The notes under the pieces: model-generated
Database searches by the model: none
Told to the model about the DNA's origin: nothing
Seen by the model: the letters and a program-made list of their open reading frames with translations, nothing else
Assembly (NCBI GenBank): GCA_016934355.1
Contig: JAFGTA010000192.1
Location: 1 to 12,376 of the forward strand
Direction of reading: 5' to 3'
Length of the DNA stretch: 12,376 bases
Origin: Candidatus Bathyarchaeota archaeon
GTDB taxonomy: Archaea; Thermoproteota; Bathyarchaeia; TCS64
Translations under genes and position numbers: made by a program
In this document: one piece after another, positions 5,532 to 11,776 of the stretch
Layout: every line of letters starts with the position of its first letter
Numbering within the stretch: position 1 is the stretch's first letter

Positions 5532-7490
5532 ATGCCCTCCATCGTTTGCCCCAAGTGCAGCAGGAAGCACACGGTGGAGGAGTACGAGGCAGACAGGTTC
5601 TGCAGGGAATGCGGCAGCCTCCTCAAGGTCTCGTCGGGGAGGGACGCTGAGCCGGATGGATGGAGGAAGCTGTTCCCCTACGAGCCGTACCCCCCGCAGA
5701 TCGACTTCATGAAGGACATCGAGGAGACCGTAGGCAGAGGCCGCGTCCTCATAGCCGAGGCGTGCAACGGGTTCGGTAAGACCATCAGCGTCCTCAGCTG
5801 CCTGCTGCCCCTCAGGAGGAGGATAGTCTACGGCACCAGGACCCACGAGCAGGTGCGTCAGGTCCTCCTTGAGCTTGAGAAGATCAACGAGAAGAGCGGC
5901 GAGAGCTACACAGCGGTGAACCTCGCGAGCAGGGACCACCTCTGCATAAACCCGGAGTGCAGGGAGCTGCCCCGGAACGAGGCGCAGGAGATGTGCAACG
6001 CCCTTAGGAAGAGCGAGGAATGCCCCTACGCCAGCAACCTTGAGAAGCCGCCCAGCGGAGTACCCCCCATCCTGTCGAGGGACGTACTGGTGAAGGAGGG
6101 CAGGCGCAGGAAGATATGCCCCTACTACCTCGCCCGGCGGATGATGAAGGAGTGCAACGTGGTGGTGGCGCCCTACCCCTACATATTTAACCCCATGATA
6201 CGGCTCACCACGGGCCTCGACTTGGAGGGCAGCCACCTGATCCTCGACGAGGGACACAACATCGACCAGGTGGGGCAGGAGATACTCAGCGACACCCTCA
6301 CCGAGAGGGGGCTCAGCGCAGCAGCCGAGGAGATGAAGCTCATCGGGAAGCCCCCGCGTTTCATCAACCGCCTCGGTGAGCACCTCCTCAAGAGCGACAC
6401 AGGGAAGCCGTTGCTCGTGTCGGCTGAGAAGCTTGAACGAGGCCTTGAGTTCGCCCTCGGGGTGGACATCAACGCATTCATGGATGGGCACACCCCCCTC
6501 GTGGAGGCGATCCGCGCCAAGAAGCTACAGAACGGCAACCCCCCAGTGTCCTACCTGAACGGGCTGCTGGGCTTCTTCGAGCTCCTACAGACAAGCGTCA
6601 AGGAGAAGTATATCGGCGTCTACAGGAGGAACTACTACGGAGCGCCTGTAATCGAGTACAGATGCCTGGACCCGAGCCTCGCCGTCGCGCCCGTCGTGGA
6701 GGAGGCTTACGGCGCCCTCATAATGAGCGGCACCATCACGCCCATCGACACCTTCAGCGAGATCATCGGCCTCAGCGACTCGGCGCAGAAGGCGTACCCC
6801 AGCATCCAGAAGAGCAAGAGGATAAGGATGGTCGTCGAGAGGGGAGTCACGACCACGTACCGTGAACGCACCGAGGAGATGGTCGCCCGCATGGGGCAGA
6901 TAATCGGCTCGGAGGTTAGTAAGATCGAGCAGGGCGTCCTCATATTCTTCACTCAGCGGGGCTTCATGAACCACTGCCTCGACGTCTGGGCCCAGCGGGG
7001 TGTCGTCAAGGCCGAGAACGGGATGCTCTACCTCGCCGGCAAGCAGCTGTACAGGGAGGGCAGGGACGCTAGGCAGAACAGGGACGTAGTGACCCGGTAC
7101 AAGAGGATGGCGGTGAGCGTCGGCGGTGCCGCGCTCTGCTGCGTCTTCAGGGGCCGCAACAGCGAGGGCAGCAACTTCCCCGGCGACCAGGCCAGAGGCA
7201 TCTTCCTCGTCGGCGTCCCCTTCGCAAACTACGGTGACCCCCTGCTCAAGGCACAGATCAGGTACTATAACAGGCTCAGAGCCGGGCTCGGCAACAAGTG
7301 GTACACCATGGACGCCTACAGGGCAGCCAACCAGAGCCTCGGCCGCGGGATAAGGGGCAGGGACGACTGGTGCCACTACTGGCTGCTGGACAGGAGGTAC
7401 GCCGAGAACCTGCAGCTCATCTCGCGGTGGGCTCAGGGTGACGGCGCCGAGGTCAGGAACAGCGTCAAGCCCACACAACAGACGTTTTAA
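5532..7490 (+). CDS. XPD/Rad3-like iron-sulfur superfamily 2 helicase with N-terminal zinc ribbon
   Basis: A 652-residue ATP-dependent DNA helicase related to XPD, DinG and FANCJ, expected to unwind 5'-3'. The ATG at 5532 starts MPSIVCPKC, the first half of a zinc ribbon (C6, C9, C24, C27) that canonical archaeal XPD lacks. A Q-like motif FPYEPYPPQ (48-56) precedes the Walker A sequence EACNGFGKT (76-84). Cysteines C138, C143, C155, C164 and C196 lie in the usual iron-sulfur region; four of them, most likely C138, C155, C164 and C196, would bind the 4Fe-4S cluster. The segment ICPYYLARRMM is typical. Motif II reads DEGH (239-242) rather than DEAH. MSGTITPIDTF and motif VI QSLGRGIRGRDD (from 601) complete the helicase core. 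The zinc ribbon, DEGH and altered P-loop suggest a paralogue of XPD rather than XPD itself. It is probably unrelated in function to the downstream operon, though its end overlaps that operon's likely promoter. Confidence 0.92.
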   Translation: MPSIVCPKCSRKHTVEEYEADRFCRECGSLLKVSSGRDAEPDGWRKLFPYEPYPPQIDFMKDIEETVGRGRVLIAEACNGFGKTISVLSCLLPLRRRIVYGTRTHEQVRQVLLELEKINEKSGESYTAVNLASRDHLCINPECRELPRNEAQEMCNALRKSEECPYASNLEKPPSGVPPILSRDVLVKEGRRRKICPYYLARRMMKECNVVVAPYPYIFNPMIRLTTGLDLEGSHLILDEGHNIDQVGQEILSDTLTERGLSAAAEEMKLIGKPPRFINRLGEHLLKSDTGKPLLVSAEKLERGLEFALGVDINAFMDGHTPLVEAIRAKKLQNGNPPVSYLNGLLGFFELLQTSVKEKYIGVYRRNYYGAPVIEYRCLDPSLAVAPVVEEAYGALIMSGTITPIDTFSEIIGLSDSAQKAYPSIQKSKRIRMVVERGVTTTYRERTEEMVARMGQIIGSEVSKIEQGVLIFFTQRGFMNHCLDVWAQRGVVKAENGMLYLAGKQLYREGRDARQNRDVVTRYKRMAVSVGGAALCCVFRGRNSEGSNFPGDQARGIFLVGVPFANYGDPLLKAQIRYYNRLRAGLGNKWYTMDAYRAANQSLGRGIRGRDDWCHYWLLDRRYAENLQLISRWAQGDGAEVRNSVKPTQQTF

Positions 7491-7492
7491 GC
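7484..7492 (+). promoter_or_regulatory. TATA-like element ahead of the MurNAc operon
   Basis: GTTTTAAGC overlaps the helicase stop codon and lies about 37 nt before the GTG at 7525. A transcript starting near 7514 would have a leader of about ten bases. It is the only AT-rich element between the two genes, so the operon may have its own promoter as well as read-through from the helicase gene. Confidence 0.4.
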
Positions 7493-7524
7493 CCACGCAC
7501 CCCTCAAAGGTTAGTGATTTCCCG

Positions 7525-8505
7525 GTGCCCAAGGGATACGTTCTAGGCGTGGACGGCGGCGGAACTGCCACGCGAAGCGTCATAATGTCTGAGGAGGGTG
7601 AGGTGCTCGCCACGGGGAAGGCGGGGCCGTCCAACCCCATCACGGTGGGCGCCGAGGTAGCGGTCGCCAACATAGTCTCGGCCACCTGTGAGGCGTCTAT
7701 GAAGAGCGGCGTCGCCGCGTTCCTCGCCAGCCGCCTAGGGGTAGCCGGGACCGACAGGTCCATGCTCAGGCAGAGTATATTAGATGGCTTACCCAGCTCC
7801 TACGGTGAGACCGACATCATATCAGACGCGGCCTCAGCCCTCGCGGGAGCCACGGGGTGCAGGCCAGGCGTAGTCGTCATCGCGGGCACCGGGTCCATCG
7901 CCTACGGCGAGAACAGGCGAGGCGAGACCGCCCGGGCCGGAGGGTGGGGGTGGAGGCTCGGCGACGAAGGCAGCGGCTATACCATCGGGAGGAACGCCAT
8001 CATCGCGGCGCTGAAGGCACACGACGGCCGCGGACCCGGTACGACGCTCAAGGAAAAGATTCTCGGCGGCCTCGGGCTGAGCCGCGTGGAGGACATCATC
8101 GACTGGGTCTACGCGCCCGGCAGGGAGCCCAGAGACATCGCGTACCTTGTGCCCCTGGTTAAGGAGGCCGAATCCGAGGGCGACGAGGCCGCCTCGCTGG
8201 TGATGGCGGAAGCGGGCGTCGAACTCGGCTACGTAGCCGGCGCGGTCATCAGGCGGCTCGGCCTGAAGGGAGGCTTTCCAGTCTCTCTTAACGGCGGCGT
8301 CTTCAAGCAGCACAGCTCATACATCATCGCGTTCGAGGAGGTTGTCAGGCGGGAGGCGCCTGACTGCGAGCTCATCAAGCCGCGGATGCCGCCCGCCCTC
8401 GGCTCCGCGTTGCTAGCCCTCAGGCACCTAGGCGTCGAGGTAGACGAGACGCTCCTAGGCAGGGTCGAAGAGAGCTACATTTCACTGGGGGAGCCAGATG
8501 ACTAG
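7525..8505 (+). CDS. nagK: BadF/BadG-family amino-sugar kinase (N-acetylglucosamine or N-acetylmuramic acid kinase)
   Basis: A 326-residue ASKHA-fold kinase. The chosen GTG begins VPKGYVLGVDGGGT, putting the phosphate-1 motif GVDGGGT at residues 8-14 as usual; a longer frame from 7438 would overlap the helicase by 53 nt and add an unlike tail. The phosphate-2 region IAGTGSIAYG lies near 119-128, LGDEGSG at 145-151, and the adenosine-side SLNGGVF near 254-260. This matches the BadF/BadG/BcrA family, which includes N-acetylglucosamine kinases and clostridial MurK, which phosphorylates both MurNAc and GlcNAc. Because the next gene is murQ, whose substrate is MurNAc-6-P, and NamZ releases free MurNAc, a MurK-like activity is the more useful one here (inference). 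It ends inside murQ (8-nt overlap). Confidence 0.9.
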   Translation: MPKGYVLGVDGGGTATRSVIMSEEGEVLATGKAGPSNPITVGAEVAVANIVSATCEASMKSGVAAFLASRLGVAGTDRSMLRQSILDGLPSSYGETDIISDAASALAGATGCRPGVVVIAGTGSIAYGENRRGETARAGGWGWRLGDEGSGYTIGRNAIIAALKAHDGRGPGTTLKEKILGGLGLSRVEDIIDWVYAPGREPRDIAYLVPLVKEAESEGDEAASLVMAEAGVELGYVAGAVIRRLGLKGGFPVSLNGGVFKQHSSYIIAFEEVVRREAPDCELIKPRMPPALGSALLALRHLGVEVDETLLGRVEESYISLGEPDD

Positions 8506-9394
8506 GACCACGGAGAAGCTGAACCCACGTTCAAGGGGCATCGACGCAAAGACCGTCCCCGAGATACTTGAAATCATCAACCGTGAAGACAGCGGCGTCG
8601 CCGACGCCGTCGGCGCCCAGCTAGCCGAGATCGGAGAGGCAGTCGAAAACGTAGCCTCAACCATCCGCGGAGGGGGCAGAGTATTTCTCGTGGGCGCCGG
8701 CACCAGCGGCCGCCTCTGCGTGCTGGAGGCCGCCGAGATACCACCGACATATGGACTGCCCGCCGAGAGGTTTCAGGCGGTGATAGCGGGCGGCCGAGGC
8801 GCAGTCTTCAAGTCGGTCGAGGCAGCCGAGGACGACGCCGAAAGGGTATGCGAGGAGCTTGCTGGCGTTGGGCTCAGTGAAGGCGATCTCCTAGTCGGGG
8901 TCACCGCCTCCGGCTCGACCCCGCACGTGCTCGGCGCCGTAGAGTACGCAAGAAGCCTAGGTGTGCACACTGTTGGCATTTCCTGTAACTCCGGCTCGCC
9001 ATTATCCGGGTTGGTTGATGTCGCTGTCGAGGCGGTGGTCGGCCCCGAGGTGGTCGCGGGCTCGACGCGTATGAAGGCGGGCACCTCCCAGAAGATGGTG
9101 CTCAACATGATTACCACCGCCGCAATGGTCAGGCTGGGGCTTGTGCATGACGGATACATGGTTGGCGTTCAGGCCAGCAGCGACAAGCTGATGGAGCGAG
9201 GCAGGAGGATGATCGCCGAAATAGCGGGCGTCGACGTTGACACGGCAGGTGGCCTCCTCTCTGAGGCTGGAGGCGATGTGCGGGCGGCGGTCCTCCTGGG
9301 GTTGACAGACATGACGCTTGAGGAGGCGAAGGCAGCCCTCGGGGGCTGGCGTTCACTCCGTGACGTATTGAAGAGTAGAGGTGTAGATGCATGA
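8498..9394 (+). CDS. murQ: N-acetylmuramic acid 6-phosphate etherase MurQ
   Basis: Cytoplasmic lyase that cleaves the D-lactyl ether of MurNAc-6-phosphate to GlcNAc-6-phosphate and D-lactate. The 298-residue SIS-domain protein is the normal length and nearly colinear with Escherichia coli MurQ: TEKLNPRSRGID at 5-16, FLVGAGTSGRLCVLEAAE at 63-80, PPTYG at 82-86, and GSTRMKAGTSQKMVLNM near 189-205. The catalytic glutamates known from E. coli (Glu83 and Glu114) correspond to E80 and E111, at a constant offset of three, in LEAAEIPPTYG and VEAAEDD. These residues distinguish a true etherase from other SIS-domain sugar isomerases and from glucokinase regulators. The ATG is preceded by GGGGGAG at 8487-8493 inside the kinase gene. 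Its stop codon is the TGA of ATGA, shared with the start of a 23-codon mini-ORF. Presence of MurQ in an archaeon is unusual, since it implies exposure to bacterial murein. Confidence 0.95.
   Translation: MTRTTEKLNPRSRGIDAKTVPEILEIINREDSGVADAVGAQLAEIGEAVENVASTIRGGGRVFLVGAGTSGRLCVLEAAEIPPTYGLPAERFQAVIAGGRGAVFKSVEAAEDDAERVCEELAGVGLSEGDLLVGVTASGSTPHVLGAVEYARSLGVHTVGISCNSGSPLSGLVDVAVEAVVGPEVVAGSTRMKAGTSQKMVLNMITTAAMVRLGLVHDGYMVGVQASSDKLMERGRRMIAEIAGVDVDTAGGLLSEAGGDVRAAVLLGLTDMTLEEAKAALGGWRSLRDVLKSRGVDA
9378..9383 (+). promoter_or_regulatory. Ribosome binding site for the 23-codon mini-ORF
   Basis: GAGGTG, a good match to the archaeal anti-Shine-Dalgarno sequence, ends 7 nt before the ATG at 9391. 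It lies within the last codons of murQ and is what makes the mini-ORF credible. Confidence 0.5.
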
Positions 9395-9462
9395 TATTGA
9401 GAGGCTATCACGAAAAGATCTGGGAAGCCATCGGGGTAACCTTTAGGAGGAGCATCAAATGA
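9391..9462 (+). CDS. 23-codon mini-ORF bridging murQ and namZ, possible translational coupler
   Basis: An ATG at 9391 opens a 23-codon frame beginning MILRGYHEKIWEAIG and ending in a basic tail, RRSIK. Its ATG overlaps the murQ stop as ATGA, and its own TGA overlaps the namZ ATG as ATGA, so it exactly fills the only gap in the operon. It has its own GAGGTG site upstream, and the namZ AGGAGG lies within its last codons. Terminating ribosomes could hand over from murQ through the mini-ORF to namZ. It may be a coupling device, a tiny peptide with a function, or a chance frame. No family is recognised. Confidence 0.4.
   Translation: MILRGYHEKIWEAIGVTFRRSIK
9445..9450 (+). promoter_or_regulatory. 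Strong ribosome binding site of namZ
   Basis: AGGAGG lies 8 nt ahead of the ATG at 9459. It is the strongest such site in the operon and fixes the start of namZ, so initiation there need not depend wholly on coupling. Confidence 0.75.
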
Positions 9463-10625
9463 CCGTGACCACCGGGCTGGATGCCCTGCTCGAAGATCCT
9501 GTGAAATACCTCGGCCGCCAGAAGGTCGCGTTGGTGACGAACCACACCGGCGTCACACGGGAGCTGGCGTCGGCCATCGACGCGTTCCACGAGGAGCCTA
9601 GGATCGACCTCGTCGCCATATTCGGGCCCGAGCACGGAGCCAGGGGAGACGTCCAGGACGCCCTCAGCGTCGAGTCTCAGGTGGACAGCTACACCGGGCT
9701 GCCGGTGTACAGCCTTTACGGAGAGCACATGAGCCCACCCGCAGAGACGCTGGACGGCGTCGACGCCATGGTATTCGACATCCAGGACTGCGGGGCACGG
9801 TTCTACACCTACGTCTCGACCCTAACCCACTGCATGGAGGCGGCTGCCGAGCACGGGGTGGAAGTGTACGTCCTCGACCGCCCCGACCCGATTAACGGTC
9901 TGGAGGTGGAGGGAAACATACTAGAGCCGGGGTTCGCGTCCTTTATAGGGCTCCACCCCGTCCCAACCCGGCACGGGCTCACCGTCGGGGAGCTGGCACA
10001 GTTCATCAACAGGGACATACGCTGCAGCCTCACAGTCGTCGAGATGAGGGGCTGGCGCAGGGAGATGTGGTACGACGAGACCGGTCTCCAGTGGGTGCAG
10101 CCGAGCCCCAACATACCTACACTCGACACGGCCACGGTCTTCCCCGGCACCTGCTTCTTCGAGGGCGTCAACACGTCCGAGGGCAGAGGCACAACCCGTC
10201 CCTTCGAGTACATAGGAGCCCCCTACATGGACGGAGCCGAGTGGGCTCGACAGCTCAACAGTCTCTGCCTCCCCGGCGCCCGGTTCAGGGCATGCTTCTT
10301 CACCCCCGCGTTCTGGGAGTACAAGGACGAGCAGTGCAGCGGAGTCCAGGTACACGTCACCGACAGGGACGCGCTTAGGCCGGTGGAGACCGGCATGCAC
10401 ATGCTCCGGACACTGATAGACATGCACCCGGGCAGCTTCAAGTTCAACGAGCCCACCTACGAGGAGCGGAGGCACTTCGACCTACTCGCCGGTACCGACA
10501 GGCTGCGCAGAGACCTAACAGACGGCGCGGATGTACAGGAGATACTCGCCTCTTGGGAGCCGAACCTCAACCGCTTCAAGGAGCAGCGGGAGCTGTACCT
10601 GCTCTACGGAGACGGTGTGAGGTGA
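9459..10625 (+). CDS. namZ: Exo-beta-N-acetylmuramidase NamZ (DUF1343 family)
   Basis: A 388-residue protein with the full set of DUF1343 motifs: ALVTNHTGV near 24-32, IFGPEHGARG at 54-63 (E58 is a candidate catalytic residue), SLYGEH near 85-90, VFDIQDCGARFYTYVSTL near 106-123, VLDRPDPINGLEVEG near 138-152, RHGLTVGELAQFIN near 172-185, WVQPSPNIPT near 211-220, and EGVNTSEGRGTTRPFEYIGA near 234-253. The founding member, Bacillus subtilis NamZ (glycoside hydrolase family 171), removes MurNAc from the non-reducing ends of peptidoglycan fragments and MurNAc-GlcNAc. Bacterial versions normally carry a signal peptide; this one begins MTVTTGLDALLEDPVKYLG with no hydrophobic stretch, so it probably works in the cytoplasm on imported fragments. 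Its product MurNAc would feed the kinase and MurQ encoded upstream. It overlaps nagA by GTGA. Confidence 0.92.
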   Translation: MTVTTGLDALLEDPVKYLGRQKVALVTNHTGVTRELASAIDAFHEEPRIDLVAIFGPEHGARGDVQDALSVESQVDSYTGLPVYSLYGEHMSPPAETLDGVDAMVFDIQDCGARFYTYVSTLTHCMEAAAEHGVEVYVLDRPDPINGLEVEGNILEPGFASFIGLHPVPTRHGLTVGELAQFINRDIRCSLTVVEMRGWRREMWYDETGLQWVQPSPNIPTLDTATVFPGTCFFEGVNTSEGRGTTRPFEYIGAPYMDGAEWARQLNSLCLPGARFRACFFTPAFWEYKDEQCSGVQVHVTDRDALRPVETGMHMLRTLIDMHPGSFKFNEPTYEERRHFDLLAGTDRLRRDLTDGADVQEILASWEPNLNRFKEQRELYLLYGDGVR

Positions 10626-11776
10626 CGGCGCGGACCCTCAGGGGCACTGTGGTCACGCCATGGGAGATGATCTCCCAGGGACAGGTGGAGATCAAGGAAG
10701 GCAGGGTCACCTACAGCGGCCCACGGAGGAAGCCCACAGGAGAAGTCGCAGACCACGGCGACGACCTCATATGCCCCGGCTTCATCGACGTCCACGTTCA
10801 CGGCGGTGCAGGCCACGACGCCATGGACCCGGATCAGGGCGCAGTCAACGATATCTCACGGTACTTGGCGGCTGGCGGAGTCACAGGGTTCCTCGCAACA
10901 ACCCAGAGCGCCCCCAGAGCCGATTTAATCGAAGCCCTACGCCTCATCGCCGACGCCTCCGAGAAGGAACTGGACGGCGCCAGCCTTCTGGGCGTCCACC
11001 TTGAGGGGCCCTACGTCAGCCTCGCCCGGAGGGGCGCACAGCACATCGACTCGATACGCGTCCCCAACATCGAGGAGCTAGAGGCGTTGCACAAGGCGGC
11101 GGACGGTCTCGTCAAGGTCATGACGCTGGCTCCCGAGACGCCGGGCGCCATGAAAGCCATCGACTGGCTTGTGGACCACAGGGTGACGGCGTCAGCCGGA
11201 CACACCGACGCGGACTACGAAACCACCGTTGAGGCGTTCAGCCACGGCCTCAGCCACGTGAGCCACCTATACAACGGGATGAGGGGCCTACATCACAGGG
11301 AGCCCGGGATACTGGGCGCCGCCCTCACGGACGGCCGGGTCACCGTGGAGCTCATCGCAGACGGCCTGCACGTCCACCCGGCTGCCCTCAGGCTCGCCGC
11401 CCTCTGCAAGGGCCCAGCTAAGACTGTGCTCGTCTCGGATAGCATCAAGCCGGCGGGTCTACCTGACGGCGACTACGAGTACAAAGGCAGGACGCTTGTA
11501 CTCAGGGAAGGGCTCGTGAAGCTACAAGACGGCACCATCGCAGGCAGCTCAATCAGGCTCAACGACGCCGTCCGTGTGATGGTGGAGGACGCCGGGTTCG
11601 CGGTGACCGAGGCCGTCCAGATGGCGTCCAGCACCCCCGCGAGGTTGCTGAGGCTGAGCCCGGGCAAGGGGAGGCTCGCCGAGGGCTCGGACGCCGACAT
11701 AGCGGTCACCGACTGGCGGTTCAACGTCAAAGAAACCATCATACAGGGAGAGACAGTCTACAGGCGAGACACGTGA
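10622..11776 (+). CDS. nagA: N-acetylglucosamine-6-phosphate deacetylase NagA
   Basis: Amidohydrolase of 384 residues that converts GlcNAc-6-phosphate to glucosamine-6-phosphate and acetate, the step after MurQ. The GTG chosen overlaps the namZ stop (GTGA) and begins VTARTLRGTVVTPWE; a longer frame from 10553 would start inside namZ and add an unlike segment. Visible motifs: CPGFIDVHVHGGAGHDAMD (51-69) with H58 and H60; GVHLEGPY (124-131) with E128; SAGHTDA (191-197) with H194; SHLYNGM (214-220) with H215; IADGLHVHP (245-253); and VSDSIKPAGLPDG (271-283) with D273. These correspond to the metal-binding Glu131, His195, His216 and catalytic Asp273 of the E. coli enzyme. Length and motif order are normal. 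Its stop overlaps the anmK start. Confidence 0.95.
   Translation: MTARTLRGTVVTPWEMISQGQVEIKEGRVTYSGPRRKPTGEVADHGDDLICPGFIDVHVHGGAGHDAMDPDQGAVNDISRYLAAGGVTGFLATTQSAPRADLIEALRLIADASEKELDGASLLGVHLEGPYVSLARRGAQHIDSIRVPNIEELEALHKAADGLVKVMTLAPETPGAMKAIDWLVDHRVTASAGHTDADYETTVEAFSHGLSHVSHLYNGMRGLHHREPGILGAALTDGRVTVELIADGLHVHPAALRLAALCKGPAKTVLVSDSIKPAGLPDGDYEYKGRTLVLREGLVKLQDGTIAGSSIRLNDAVRVMVEDAGFAVTEAVQMASSTPARLLRLSPGKGRLAEGSDADIAVTDWRFNVKETIIQGETVYRRDT

Noticed and set aside
5433..6491. Long minus-strand open frame (352 codons) opposite the helicase
   Set aside because: It lies antisense to a clear helicase frame; its translation is low-complexity, rich in Leu, Val, Pro and His, with no motif. High GC content keeps this frame free of stops.
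7438..7524. N-terminal extension of the kinase into the helicase gene
   Set aside because: It would overlap the helicase by 53 nt and add a segment without family features; the GTG at 7525 puts GVDGGGT at the usual position.
6585..7763. Long minus-strand open frame (392 codons) opposite the helicase end and kinase start
   Set aside because: It crosses two well-supported genes and has the same low-complexity composition; no homology pattern is visible.
9921..10475. Minus-strand open frame opposite namZ
   Set aside because: Antisense to conserved NamZ motifs, with no ribosome site or recognisable domain.
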